Positions 26,306-35,729 of a stretch of 64,000 nucleotides of DNA are shown one piece after another. The notes beneath the pieces are model-generated. The model saw only the letters and a program-made list of their open reading frames with translations, was not told the origin of the DNA and searched no databases. The DNA lies in assembly GCA_963829355.1 (NCBI GenBank), contig CAWHHZ010000013.1, positions 248,001-312,000 of the forward strand, given 5' to 3'. Source of the stretch: CAWHHZ01 sp963829355. Lineage in GTDB: Bacteria > Acidobacteriota > Thermoanaerobaculia > Gp7-AA8 > JAHWKK01. Within the stretch, counting starts at the first letter, position 1. The number at the start of each line of letters is the position of its first letter. The position numbers and the translations under genes were made by a program.

Positions 26306-28786
26306 GTGAGCCAGCGTACCCAACTGATCGTCACGATCATGGTCATTATCGTGATTGCGACAGTCTCTTTCATGGTCTGGCAGGAGCGAAGCCATCCCGA
26401 AAAGGAGGCGCCGATCTCGAAGATGCTGGGGATCGACAACACGCCCTCGATGTTCGAAGCGGACATCACCGAATGGACCCCTCTGATCCGGCAGGCGATC
26501 GCGGCCGGCGAATGGGAAACGCTCGCAGAGGATCTGGCTGATCTCGCCGAGGATCAGCCCGAGGTCTACAAGGGCGAGTATCTCGACTACCTTCACGCAC
26601 GTGTCCTGATCGAGGCTGGTGAGCTCGACGAGGCGGAGACTCTTCTGCAACGTTTTCTGGAGCCTGGCAACGACTTCCGGGTTCTCGCACTTCAGCACGC
26701 GGAACGGATCGCCGAGGAGCGTGACGACCCGGGGCGAGCCTCGGAGCTGCGTCGTGAGTTGATCCGCGACTACGAGGACTCGTACTGGCGGGAGGGTGCG
26801 GTCGAGCGGGAGATCGAGAGTCTCGACGAGCCGGAAGCGTTGATCGAGTTCTCGCAGTCGTTTGGCGGTGATCTCCCTGACTATCTCCGTCGTGACCTGC
26901 AATCGCGTGCAGTCGAAGCCCGGGTTGAGCTCAATCGAGAGCAGGAGGCGATCGCGCTCGGTTTCGAGCTGCTCGACGAGAACATTGCAGATGATGCTGC
27001 CGAGCGCGTCTGGCGGGTGCTCGACCGTCCAGCTCTCGTCGGGGATTACAGTGCGGCGCAGCTCTACCTGCTCGCCCGCACCGCGCACAACCACCGGCAT
27101 TTTCCGCGGGCGGCCGAGATCCTCGCGGAGATCGAGTCGAAGATTCCAGGCAAGGGAGACGAGATCAGATTCGCGATCGGCCGCGCCTTCTTCTTTGACG
27201 AGCGGTTTGCGGAGGCGGAAGCTGCCTACATCCGGGCGGCCGGTCTCACGAAGGATCGTGAGGAGAAGGCGAGGCTTTACTACCACGCGGCAAGATCGGC
27301 TCTGCTCCAGGGCAAGGATGATGTTGCGGAGAAATGGCTGACGAGCGCGATCGCGGTTCCTGGCAAGTTCGAGGCGACGGCCGTGGCGCTCGTGCAGCGG
27401 ATGCGGCTTCGTCTGAAGCAGGACCGGTCCTCTGACGCGTCCCACGATGTTCAATTGCTCCGCAAGCTGTTCCCGAACGGCGAGTCGATCGTGGAGGCGT
27501 CGATCGGCTACGCGGTGGCGGCGGTTGCCGCCGGCGACGGGCGTCAGGCTCTCCGGACGCTCGGCAAGATCCGTCGCGCCTCGACCGACGGCTACGATCG
27601 ATCCGAGATCGCATACTGGAAGGGAAGAGCATACGAGCTTCAGAACGAGCCTCTCGAGGCTCTCGACTCCTATCTCGATCTCCTCCGCAGCGAGGTTCCG
27701 TCGCATTACAAGTGGTTTGCTCGTGAAAGACTGCAGCAGCCAGCGCTCGAGCCGGAGATCGAGGCGGCGGTCGAGAGGCGTCGTCCCCGCATCCGGTCCT
27801 CGATGGCGAGCGGGAAATGGGATGTGGCGCGGGCCCTTCAGAGCGACATCGTGGCGATGCGGCCGGGTGATGAGGAGGAGCTCGCCAGACTCGGATCGAT
27901 CTATGAAAAGCTGGGCGACTACGAATGGGTGCTCGATCTCGAACCAGCGCCCCTGCCGGCTCTTCCGCTCTCGAGTAGGACTGGAGCGTCGAGAGGCGCG
28001 GCTGGGGCCGGTGAAAAGAGCTCCAGCTCTTCTGCAATCGCGGACCGGGGGAAAATCCTCATTGCCCTCGGACTCGAAGAGGAGGCGGTCGATCGAATCC
28101 CGGAGATCTATCCGCTTCGCCCGGCATCGAGTGGTGTGACGCAGGCGGCGGCAAACCGACTGGCCGGTGCGACGAAGCCCTCGATCTATGCGATCGAAGT
28201 CACGATGGGTGCGGTTCCGGACGAATACGTTTTCGAGCTCCTGCCGGAGGAAGTGCAGACCCTCCTCTACCCCCACTATTTCGAAGAGATCATCAAGGAA
28301 AAGTCTGACGAGCACGGCGCCGATCCGAGGCTCGTTCGCTCGATCATGCGGGAAGAGTCGCGCTTCGATCCGCGGGCGAAGTCTTTTGCTGCGGCCCGTG
28401 GACTGCTCCAGTTCATCATTTCGACTGCAAAGGAGATCGGTGCCTCCATCGGTCTGACCGAAATTGAATCGAGCGATCTGTACGAGCCCGAGACCATCAT
28501 CGACCTCGGCGCGAAGTACGTTGCGGATCTGCTCGAGGAGTTCGACGGGAATCGTTACCGTGCCGCGGCCGCTTACAACGCCGGGCCGAATCAGGCGGCG
28601 CTCTGGTCCCGTCTCGCCTCGTCGGAGGGTGACGAATATTTTTTTGCCGCCATCAACTTCGACGAGACGCGCCACTACGTCCGCAAGGTGCTGAACAGTT
28701 ACCGGCGCTACGAGTCGCTCGAGCGACCGGCCGAGGCGCAGCGAGAGGAAATGAACGATGGCACTGACCGAACAGATACGAACTGA
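26306..28786 (+). CDS. Soluble lytic murein transglycosylase-like protein with TPR array
   Basis: From GTG 26306 the product has 826 residues (an ATG at 26159 is possible but would put 49 residues before the membrane anchor). One N-terminal membrane segment (LIVTIMVIIVIATVSFMVW) is followed by a long helical TPR-like superhelix. The SLT catalytic domain occupies about 655-800. Catalytic Glu lies in RSIMREESRFDP, followed by ARGLLQF (usually GLMQ) and AAAAYNAGPNQA. It cleaves peptidoglycan glycan strands in the periplasm, producing anhydromuropeptides. The gene overlaps yqeY by 29 bases. Confidence 0.88.
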   Translation: MSQRTQLIVTIMVIIVIATVSFMVWQERSHPEKEAPISKMLGIDNTPSMFEADITEWTPLIRQAIAAGEWETLAEDLADLAEDQPEVYKGEYLDYLHARVLIEAGELDEAETLLQRFLEPGNDFRVLALQHAERIAEERDDPGRASELRRELIRDYEDSYWREGAVEREIESLDEPEALIEFSQSFGGDLPDYLRRDLQSRAVEARVELNREQEAIALGFELLDENIADDAAERVWRVLDRPALVGDYSAAQLYLLARTAHNHRHFPRAAEILAEIESKIPGKGDEIRFAIGRAFFFDERFAEAEAAYIRAAGLTKDREEKARLYYHAARSALLQGKDDVAEKWLTSAIAVPGKFEATAVALVQRMRLRLKQDRSSDASHDVQLLRKLFPNGESIVEASIGYAVAAVAAGDGRQALRTLGKIRRASTDGYDRSEIAYWKGRAYELQNEPLEALDSYLDLLRSEVPSHYKWFARERLQQPALEPEIEAAVERRRPRIRSSMASGKWDVARALQSDIVAMRPGDEEELARLGSIYEKLGDYEWVLDLEPAPLPALPLSSRTGASRGAAGAGEKSSSSSAIADRGKILIALGLEEEAVDRIPEIYPLRPASSGVTQAAANRLAGATKPSIYAIEVTMGAVPDEYVFELLPEEVQTLLYPHYFEEIIKEKSDEHGADPRLVRSIMREESRFDPRAKSFAAARGLLQFIISTAKEIGASIGLTEIESSDLYEPETIIDLGAKYVADLLEEFDGNRYRAAAAYNAGPNQAALWSRLASSEGDEYFFAAINFDETRHYVRKVLNSYRRYESLERPAEAQREEMNDGTDRTDTN

Positions 28787-29201
28787 TTTGACGAGTGCGA
28801 TGAAGGAGCGGGCCGCGGTAAAGGTCTCGACGCTCCGTCTGATTCAGGCGGCGATCCAGAACGAGCAGATCGCCCTCGGGCACGACTTGAGCGACGCCGA
28901 GGCGCAGACGGTCATCCTGAGGGCGGCAAAACAGCGACGCGACTCGATCGAGCAGTACGAGAAAGCTGCGCGCGAAGATCTTGCTGCGCGTGAGCGGGAA
29001 GAGCTCGAGCTGATCGAGGCGTACCTGCCGAAGATGATGTCGGAAGCAGAAACCGAGAAGGCGGTCGATGCCGCAATCGCGGAGTCGGGAGCGAAGAGCA
29101 AAAAGGACATGGGAGCCGTGATGGGCAAGCTGATGGCCAAACATCGAGGAGCCATCGACGGAAAGCTCGCTCAGCAGATCGCGGGACGCAAATTGGAGTA
29201 G
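28758..29201 (+). CDS. yqeY: GatB/YqeY domain protein
   Basis: 147 residues, the standard size of YqeY. It begins MALTEQIRTDLTSAMKERAAVKVSTLRLI and contains KQRRDSIEQYEKAAREDLAAREREEL and the C-terminal GAKSKKDMGAVMGKLM, the signatures of the family. YqeY resembles the tail domain of GatB amidotransferase and is thought to bind tRNA; its precise role is unknown. It starts inside the transglycosylase 3' end, so the two are co-translated. Confidence 0.92.
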   Translation: MALTEQIRTDLTSAMKERAAVKVSTLRLIQAAIQNEQIALGHDLSDAEAQTVILRAAKQRRDSIEQYEKAAREDLAAREREELELIEAYLPKMMSEAETEKAVDAAIAESGAKSKKDMGAVMGKLMAKHRGAIDGKLAQQIAGRKLE

Positions 29202-29236
29202 GGCCGGGCCGAGGTGAGAACGCCTCGCAACCCGCC

Positions 29237-29520
29237 GTCATCCTGAGCGGAGGGGCGTCGCGTTGCGTCGATCGGGAGCGTAAGAAGCCCGCCGTCATCC
29301 TGAGCCGCCGGAGCGAAGCGGAGGACGGTCGAAGGATCTCTTACGGCCCGACTCTTTCGACGGCAAGTATGAGACAGTCAGGACGTAACGCGATCCTTCG
29401 CTTCGCTCAGGATGACAAGTCATTATTTTCAGGAACTTGTAGTTGAGTTTCTTGTTCGAAGGATCTCGGAATTACACAACAGTCAGGACGTACGCGATCC
29501 TTCGCTTCGCTCAGGATGAC
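29237..29520. repeat. Cluster of GTCATCCTGAG palindromic repeats
   Basis: A partial copy begins at 29237, a complete one spans 29294-29416 (starts GTCATCCTGAGCCGCCGG, ends TTCGCTCAGGATGAC), and a third right half ends at 29520. These fill the roughly 370 bases between yqeY and pyrE; nothing else is seen there. Confidence 0.88.
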
Positions 29521-29573
29521 AAGCGTTTGATTTGGTTTGCCGAAGCAGTCGGAAAGGTATGATCTCTGGCGCA

Positions 29574-30159
29574 ATGAACGACACGACTTCCATCGATGAT
29601 CTGCTCAACGAGACTGGAGCCCTGCTTTCGGGGCATTTCAGGCTGTCGTCGGGCCTGCACAGCAGCCAGTACGTGCAGTGTGCGCGACTCCTGACCGAAC
29701 CTGCTCATGCCGAGCGTCTCGGAAAGATGCTGGCGGACGAGCTTCGGCGTTACGATGCGGAGTCTCGTCGTGGCACCCGCTCTCGGCGGGCTCATCATCG
29801 GCTTCGCGACCGCTCAGGCGCTCCGGTTGCCGATGGTGTTCACGGAGCGGAAGGATGGCGGGATGGTGCTGCGGCGTGGGTTCGAGATCGCGCCCGGCTC
29901 ACGGGTGATTGTCGTGGAGGACGTCGTCACGACCGGAAAGTCCACTCGCGAGACTGACGAAGTGATCAGAAGTCGCGGAGGCGTGGTCGTGAGTCACGCG
30001 TCGATCATGAATCGCAGCGGGAAGAACAACCCCTTTGAGGAGCCGTACGAATTTCTTCATCAGCTCGATCTGGAGGCGTGGCCCGAGGATCAGTGTCCGC
30101 TCTGTTCCCGGGGAATTCCGATCGAGTCTCCCGGCAGTCGTTTTCAGGAGGCCCGGTGA
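29574..30159 (+). pseudogene. pyrE: Orotate phosphoribosyltransferase, one-base frameshift
   Basis: The first frame (from ATG 29574) gives MNDTTSIDDLLNETGALLSG, HFRLSSGLHSSQYVQ and LADELRRYDA. After an extra base near 29755 the other frame continues SLVVAPALGGLIIGFATAQAL, MVFTERKDGGMVLRRGF and the PRPP-binding VIVVEDVVTTGKST, ending at 30159. Corrected length is about 195 residues, normal for PyrE, which makes orotidine 5'-phosphate in pyrimidine synthesis. An essential-pathway gene with both halves perfectly conserved argues for a sequence error. The end overlaps the biotinyl gene (GTGA). Confidence 0.9.
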
Positions 30160-30644
30160 AGGAACGCAAGATCATCATTGAAGGCGAAGAACGCGACGTG
30201 AAGCTCGAGCGCAGCGGGGATGGCTTCGAGGCAGTCGTCGGTGACGGGCGGTTTTCCATCGAGGTGATCGATCAGACGGTTGACGAGATGCTGATCGAGC
30301 TCGATGGACGTCAGCGGGTCGTACCGTTCCTGCGGCAGGGAGACCGCATCCACTTCGGACTGGACGGCGAGACCTGGGAAGCGGAGATCGCTTCGCCGTT
30401 CCAGAAGAAACGTCGCGACAAGATTCACTCCATGGGTGCTCCGATGCCCGGGACGATTCTGCGGATTCACGTCAAGGCCGGTGACGAGGTGAAAAAGGGG
30501 GCTTCTCTGATCACGATCGAGGCGATGAAGATGGAGCACGAGATCACGGCACCGTACGACGGTATCGTCGGTTCGGTCGACTGCTCCGAGGGCTCGATGG
30601 TGTCCCCGGGTGTAGACCTGATTACGGTGGACCCGATCGAGTAG
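30156..30644 (+). CDS. Biotin/lipoyl-attachment protein, biotin carboxyl carrier type
   Basis: 163 residues from GTG 30156, overlapping the pyrE stop by 4 bases. The C-terminal 75 residues form a biotinyl domain (PMPGTILRIHVKAGDEVKKG, then biotinylation site EAMKMEH, then GIVGSVDCSEGSMVSPG). The N-terminal part (EGEERDVKLERSG...) resembles the carrier segment seen at the end of acyl-CoA carboxylase alpha subunits or stand-alone carriers of propionyl-CoA carboxylase and oxaloacetate decarboxylase. No carboxylase gene is adjacent, so the partner is unknown. Confidence 0.85.
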   Translation: MKERKIIIEGEERDVKLERSGDGFEAVVGDGRFSIEVIDQTVDEMLIELDGRQRVVPFLRQGDRIHFGLDGETWEAEIASPFQKKRRDKIHSMGAPMPGTILRIHVKAGDEVKKGASLITIEAMKMEHEITAPYDGIVGSVDCSEGSMVSPGVDLITVDPIE

Positions 30645-30669
30645 CCGTCAGGCGTTCGCGACCGCTTTC

Positions 30670-30846
30670 TTTGGAGTGCTGAGCTCGCCGAAGGACGAGC
30701 TCAGCTTTGCATCAGGCCGCCCTGCAGATTGCGGCGTGTTTCAAATTGCAGGGGAAATCTCTCGACCTGTGCCGGATTCCGGCCTCGATGGCGGTTCTCT
30801 CAGATTCAAAGCGGTGCTCGTCCTTCGGCGAGCACCGCACTCCAAA
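30670..30846. repeat. 177-bp inverted-repeat element, copy 1
   Basis: Ends TTTGGAGTGC...GCACTCCAAA; each end carries a sub-hairpin (CGAGCTCAGC, CGGTGCTCG). Homologous over its whole length, in opposite orientation, to 36651-36827. Shared interior words include GGAAAT and GGCCTCGATGG. No ORF belongs to it. The bases between it and the PpiC start (30968) hold no further gene. Confidence 0.85.
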
Positions 30847-30967
30847 GTCACAGCTCGACATTGGGTCCCTCAGCCCCCCACGCCCCTCTTATCGGAATGA
30901 CCCCCGAAACCCTTCTGTTGGTCCGCGCGTCGAATGCCTGAATAGATTCGAAGGGGAGAAATCAAAT

Positions 30968-31852
30968 ATGAAGAAGACAATCGTGGGCGCTCTGATGCTC
31001 ACTGTAGCGATGATTGCAGGGGCGCAGGAAGCGCCGGAAATCGTCGCGACGATCAACGGAGAGGTACTGACGAAGACGCAGTTCGATCGCATGTGGAACG
31101 ATCTGCCGGCCGAGATGCAGAAGAGCTACATGTCGGCAGGCGGAAAGCTTCAGTTTCTCGACAACTACATCCGTAAACGCCTGGTGATTCAGGAAGCGCT
31201 CAAGGAAGGGTTCGACCAGCGTGAGGATGTGAAGTTTCAGGTAGACCGGGCGATGGAGGATGCTCTGTTCGAGGCCTACGTGAGACAGGTTATCTCGCGC
31301 GAGGTGGTCACCGATGCCGAGATCCGGAAGTTCTACGAAGAGCATGCGACCGACTTCAAGCGGCCGAAGATGGTCAAGGCGCGGCACATCGTCGCCACCT
31401 CGGACGGGCTGGGCGTGAACAACACGACTGACTCGAACGCGGCGAGCCCTTCGGAAGCGCACGAGAAGATGGTCAACATCCGTCGGCAGCTCGAGACGAA
31501 CCCCGAGAGCTTTTCAGATCTGGCCATGCAGTTCTCCGAGGACAGTGCGGCACCGTCCGGTGGTGATCTGGGGTGGTTCTCGAAGGGGAAGATGGTTCCG
31601 GAGTTTGACGAGGTGGTCTTCGATATGGAGCCTGGCGAGATCAGCCCCGTGATCGAGTCGCGCTACGGGTACCACGTCGTGCTGGTCGAGGACGTGAAGC
31701 CCGAAGGGATGATTCCCTTCGAGGAGGCGAAGGAGACCATCCATCGCCAGCTTCTCAAGACCCGGACCCAGGATGTGCTTGCGCGGGTGCAGTCGCTCAC
31801 GCAGGAGCTCCGCGGAGCGAGCAACATCAGCGTAAATCGTCAGAACTTCTAA
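30968..31852 (+). CDS. PpiC/parvulin-type peptidyl-prolyl isomerase, exported
   Basis: 294 residues from ATG 30968, with signal peptide MKKTIVGALMLTVAMIAGAQ. A SurA-like N-terminal helical domain (IVATINGEVLTKTQFDRMW, IRKRLVIQEALKEGF) precedes the parvulin domain (about 165-270: VKARHIV, FSDLAMQFSEDSAAPSGGDLGWF, MVPEFDEVVF, YGYHVVLVED). Such proteins help outer-membrane and secreted proteins fold in the periplasm. A strong intrinsic terminator follows, so it is a single-gene unit. Confidence 0.9.
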   Translation: MKKTIVGALMLTVAMIAGAQEAPEIVATINGEVLTKTQFDRMWNDLPAEMQKSYMSAGGKLQFLDNYIRKRLVIQEALKEGFDQREDVKFQVDRAMEDALFEAYVRQVISREVVTDAEIRKFYEEHATDFKRPKMVKARHIVATSDGLGVNNTTDSNAASPSEAHEKMVNIRRQLETNPESFSDLAMQFSEDSAAPSGGDLGWFSKGKMVPEFDEVVFDMEPGEISPVIESRYGYHVVLVEDVKPEGMIPFEEAKETIHRQLLKTRTQDVLARVQSLTQELRGASNISVNRQNF

Positions 31853-31872
31853 GTTCAGCTCAGTTCGAAGAG

Positions 31873-31902
31873 AAACCCGCCGTCGGTTCGAGGCGGGTTT
31901 TT
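31873..31902 (+). terminator. Rho-independent terminator of the PpiC gene
   Basis: AAACCCGCC, loop GTCGGTTCGA, GGCGGGTTTTT: an 8-bp GC-rich stem directly followed by a T-run, 20 bases after the stop codon. Confidence 0.88.
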
Positions 31903-31920
31903 GACGTCCAACCGACGTTC

Positions 31921-32346
31921 GTCATCCTGAGCCGTGGGAATGGCGGCGCTTCGCTACGCCAATGGAGTGAAATGAACTGTCATCCTGAGAGGCTGTGAAA
32001 AAATCCAGCGTGCCACCACCAGCCCAAAGGGTTACGGGCGGGGCGTCGCCGATCGCAGCGCCTGCCCTGAGCGAGCGTCAGCGAGTCGAAGGGTCGCAGC
32101 TCCTTTCCGATGAACCACATCGCTGCGTCGCTGCTCCGCGCGCTCGAGACTCGCCGCGCCCGTAACGCAGGGTACGCTGGATTCTTTCACAGCCTCTGAG
32201 CCGCCGGATCCCGCGAAGCGGGAGGAGGCCTGCCCTGAGCGAAGCCGAAGGGACGGTCGAAGGATCTCGTGGAGCCTACCGGCCTGAAGTTCGGCTAGAG
32301 TCAGGACGCACGCGATCCTTCCCCCGCGGAGCGGGGTCAGGATGAC
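31921..32346. repeat. Composite of GTCATCCTGAG palindromic repeats
   Basis: Starts GTCATCCTGAGCCGTGGG, has an inner GTCATCCTGAGAGGCTGTG at 31979 paired with CACAGCCTCTGAG near 32200, and ends GGGGTCAGGATGAC. One unit lies inside another. This occupies the stretch between the PpiC terminator and lolD; no gene is seen in it. Confidence 0.85.
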
Positions 32347-32438
32347 GAAAGGGTTGTTCTCGTTTTGGCTTTGGCTGAAGAACGAAGATGAGTGCTGAAG
32401 CGTGAGTGCCGGTTTCGGATCTGCTGTATCCTTCCAAT

Positions 32439-33107
32439 ATGGCGTTTCTTCAGGCCCGGTCTCTCGGCAAGGTGTATCAGGATTCGGAAGTTCCGGTCGA
32501 TGTCTTTCATCGATTCGATCTCGAAGTGGAGCGCGGGGAGATGGTGGGAATTGTCGGCCCGTCCGGAGTCGGAAAGTCGACCCTACTCCATCTCCTGGGA
32601 GGTCTCGATCGCACCGACGAAGGGACCGTAATCGTCGATGGTGTAGAGATCACGAAGATGAGTGCCGACGACCTTGCCCGTTACCGAAATCAAAACATCG
32701 GTTTCGTCTTCCAGTTTCACCATCTTCTGCCGGAGTTCAACGCTCGGGAGAACGTCGCGATGCCGTGCTGGATAGGAAGAATTCCCCGTAACGAGGCGTT
32801 GGAATCGGCGGACCGGATGCTCGACGAGCTCGGCCTCGGCGAGCGCAGATTCCACTATCCGAGCCAGATGTCAGGTGGCGAACAGCAACGGGTCGCGATC
32901 GCGAGAGCGCTGATTCCGAACCCTGCTCTTCTCTTGGCAGACGAGCCGACAGGCAATCTCGATCTCGAAACGAGTGAGCGAGTGTTCGAGCTCATGCGAC
33001 AATGTCATGCGAGTCGACAGCTCACTTCGATCATCGTGACGCACAACCGTGAGCTCGCTGCACGATGCGATCGCGTGATCGAGATGGCCGCCCGGGAGGT
33101 ACACTGA
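32439..33107 (+). CDS. lolD: LolD/MacB-type ABC transporter ATP-binding protein
   Basis: 222 residues from ATG 32439. Walker A GPSGVGKST, Q-loop FQFHHLLPEF, signature SGGEQQRVAIARAL and Walker B LLLADEPTGNLD match the LolD/MacB/FtsE class. It is close to LolD, which with LolC/E releases lipoproteins from the inner membrane. No permease gene is adjacent, since the next gene is clpC 3 bases downstream, so the membrane partner must be elsewhere. It could also serve another MacB-like exporter. Confidence 0.85.
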   Translation: MAFLQARSLGKVYQDSEVPVDVFHRFDLEVERGEMVGIVGPSGVGKSTLLHLLGGLDRTDEGTVIVDGVEITKMSADDLARYRNQNIGFVFQFHHLLPEFNARENVAMPCWIGRIPRNEALESADRMLDELGLGERRFHYPSQMSGGEQQRVAIARALIPNPALLLADEPTGNLDLETSERVFELMRQCHASRQLTSIIVTHNRELAARCDRVIEMAAREVH

Positions 33108-33110
33108 GCC

Positions 33111-35555
33111 ATGTTCGAGAAATATAACGAGAAGGCGCGTCGGGCACTCTTCTTCGCCCGCTACGAAGCGTCCAAGCTGGGCTCCAGAGTCATCGAGTCC
33201 GAGCACATCCTCCTGGGAGTTCTCCGCGAGGGAGAAGACATCATCAAGGAGATCTTTTCCCGGTTCAATGTAAAGCCGGAGCAGATCCGGCGGGAGATCG
33301 AAGGGGACCGCCTCTTCGTCGACCGCATCTCCTCCTCGGCTGAGCTGCCCCTCTCGGAGGAGTCGAAAAAGATCCTCGCCTACTCGTCGCACGAAGCAGA
33401 GTCGATGCTGCATCAGTATGTGGGTACCGAACATCTCCTGATCGGCATTCTGAGGGTCGAAGCCTCGACCGCTGCCCGGGTGCTGTCCGCGAAAGGTCTG
33501 AATGTCTATGGCGTCCGCGAGGAGACGATCTCGATCCTCAAGGAGCGTGAGGCGGACAAACAGAAGAAGGAGCTCCCGTTTCTCGCGGAGTATGCACGGG
33601 ACCTCACGCAACTCGCGCAGCAGCGCCAGTTCGATCCGCTGATCGGTCGCGAGAAGGAAGTCGACCGGATCATCCAGATCCTCTCGCGACGGACCAAGAA
33701 CAATCCGATCCTTCTCGGAGAACCGGGCGTCGGAAAGACCGCGATCGTGGAAGGACTGGCTCAGAGGATCGTCGACGGCAACGTCCCGCTCTTCATTGCG
33801 AACCAGAGGATCCTCTCGCTCGATCTGTCACTGATCGTCGCCGGCACGAAGTACCGTGGCCAGTTCGAGGAGCGTCTGAAGGGAATCATCAAGGAGCTGC
33901 GCGAGAACGAAGACATCATCATCTTCATCGACGAGATCCACTCGCTGATCGGCGCCGGATCGGCCGAAGGCTCGCTCGACGCGGCAAACATTCTCAAGCC
34001 GGCCCTCTCGCGCGGCGAGATTTCCTGCATCGGCGCGACGACGATCCGTGAGTACCGTCGCTATATAGAGAAGGACCGTTCGCTGCTGCGCCGCTTCCAG
34101 GCGATCAGCGTCAATCCTCCCTCAGAGAGCGAGACGCTCGAGATCCTCGATGGCGTCAAGGAGCGCTACGAAACGTTCCACAAGGTGCGCTACTCCGATC
34201 AGGCGATCAAGACGGCTGTCTATCAGTCGAACCGCTACATCACCGATCGATTCTTCCCCGACAAGGCGATCGACATCCTCGACGAAGCGGGAGCACGCGT
34301 GAAGTTGCGCCGCGTCGCCGATACGCAGAACCTCCGAAGGCTCGAGTCCGAGATCCGCGGCGTCGTCAAGGAGATGAAGAAAGCGATCTCCGACAAGGAT
34401 TTCGAGAAGGCCGTTTTCCTGCGTGAGCGGGAGATCGAGCTGAAGGACGAGGTCGAGCGCTTCAAGCAGGAGCGCGAGGAAGTCGGTGACGAGACCGTCG
34501 AGGTCACGCAGAAGGACATCGAGGAGATCATTGCCTCGTGGACCGACATCCCCGTCACCGCGATCGAAGCCGACGAAGCGGCAAAGCTCATCCGGATGGA
34601 AAGCACGCTCAAGAATCGGATCGTCGGCCAGGATCGGGCGATCGATGCGATCTCCCGCGCCATCCGCCGCTCCCGGCTCGGTGTCGCATCGCCGAACCGG
34701 CCGATGGGCTCGTTCATCTTCCTTGGCTCGTCCGGCGTCGGCAAAACCGAGGTCGCCAGGCGGCTCTCGGAGTTCCTCTTCGGCTCGATGAAACATCTGA
34801 TCCGTTTCGACATGTCGGAGTACATGGAGAAGCACTCTGTTTCAAAGCTGATCGGCTCACCTCCCGGCTACGTCGGCCACGAAGAGGGTGGACAACTGAC
34901 CGAGCGCATCCGGCGCAACCCGTACTCGGTGCTGCTGCTCGACGAGATCGAGAAGGCGCATCCCGATATCGCCAACATTCTGTTGCAGATTCTCGAGGAT
35001 GGAACGCTCACCGACTCGCTCGGAAATCACGTCGACTTCCGCAATACGCTCATCATCATGACCTCGAACCTCGGGACGCGGTATCTCACCTCGAAGAGCA
35101 GCCTGGGCTTCAGGGAGCAGAACGCCGAATCGAAGGAGAAGGATGTCGAGCAGCTCATCCAGACCGAGCTGAAGCGGGAGTTCTCGCCCGAGTTCATCAA
35201 CCGGATCGATGAGGTCATCGTCTTCAACATGCTGGGCCGCGAGCATCTCCGCGAGATCTGCACGCTGCTGATCGACGACGTCAACCTCGCCATCGCGCCG
35301 AAAGGCGTGCACATCGAGGTCGATGAATCGGTGCTCGACTGGCTCATCGACAAGGCGGGTGACGAGGCGAATTCCGGGGCACGACCGCTCAGACGCGCAA
35401 TTCAACGCCACATCGAGGACGAGCTTTCGGAGTACCTGATCCAGCGAAGCGGTCCACCTCCGAAGCAGATCGACATCACGATCGAGAACGACGAGATCGT
35501 GCTGATCCCGAGCGTCGAGATCGTGGAGGAAGAGCCGAGTACCGTCGAGGAGTAG
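33111..35555 (+). CDS. clpC: ATP-dependent Clp protease ATPase subunit ClpC
   Basis: 814 residues, typical of ClpC. The N-domain carries two Clp-N repeats (about 1-145). AAA-1 has Walker A GEPGVGKTA at about 202. The middle region includes a UVR motif (SDKDFEKAVFLREREIELKDE, about 420). AAA-2 has GSSGVGKTE at about 538 and LLLDEIEKAHPD, followed by the D2-small domain. It unfolds proteins for ClpP. It lies directly behind lolD and is probably co-transcribed; clpP is not in the window. Confidence 0.94.
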   Translation: MFEKYNEKARRALFFARYEASKLGSRVIESEHILLGVLREGEDIIKEIFSRFNVKPEQIRREIEGDRLFVDRISSSAELPLSEESKKILAYSSHEAESMLHQYVGTEHLLIGILRVEASTAARVLSAKGLNVYGVREETISILKEREADKQKKELPFLAEYARDLTQLAQQRQFDPLIGREKEVDRIIQILSRRTKNNPILLGEPGVGKTAIVEGLAQRIVDGNVPLFIANQRILSLDLSLIVAGTKYRGQFEERLKGIIKELRENEDIIIFIDEIHSLIGAGSAEGSLDAANILKPALSRGEISCIGATTIREYRRYIEKDRSLLRRFQAISVNPPSESETLEILDGVKERYETFHKVRYSDQAIKTAVYQSNRYITDRFFPDKAIDILDEAGARVKLRRVADTQNLRRLESEIRGVVKEMKKAISDKDFEKAVFLREREIELKDEVERFKQEREEVGDETVEVTQKDIEEIIASWTDIPVTAIEADEAAKLIRMESTLKNRIVGQDRAIDAISRAIRRSRLGVASPNRPMGSFIFLGSSGVGKTEVARRLSEFLFGSMKHLIRFDMSEYMEKHSVSKLIGSPPGYVGHEEGGQLTERIRRNPYSVLLLDEIEKAHPDIANILLQILEDGTLTDSLGNHVDFRNTLIIMTSNLGTRYLTSKSSLGFREQNAESKEKDVEQLIQTELKREFSPEFINRIDEVIVFNMLGREHLREICTLLIDDVNLAIAPKGVHIEVDESVLDWLIDKAGDEANSGARPLRRAIQRHIEDELSEYLIQRSGPPPKQIDITIENDEIVLIPSVEIVEEEPSTVEE

Positions 35556-35576
35556 GGGAAGTGTGAGAAACGGGTT

Positions 35577-35713
35577 GTCATCCTGAGCCGCCGGATCCCG
35601 CGAAGCGGGAGAAGGACGGTCGAAGGATCGCGTGCCGTCATACTCGCACTCAATTCCTGCGCAATTCACTTCGAGTCATGACGTACGCGATCCTTCGCTG
35701 CGCTCAGGATGAC
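35577..35713. repeat. GTCATCCTGAG palindromic repeat
   Basis: Begins GTCATCCTGAGCCGCCGG and ends CTGCGCTCAGGATGAC, with GAAGGATCGCGT and ACGCGATCCTTCGC internally inverted. It separates clpC from the TPR gene. Confidence 0.88.
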
Positions 35714-35729
35714 ATTCGTAAGAGATCCC

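Noticed and set aside
26270..28675. 801-codon minus-strand frame opposite the lytic transglycosylase
   Set aside because: Antisense of a gene with a convincing catalytic domain; no start signal or homologous motif.
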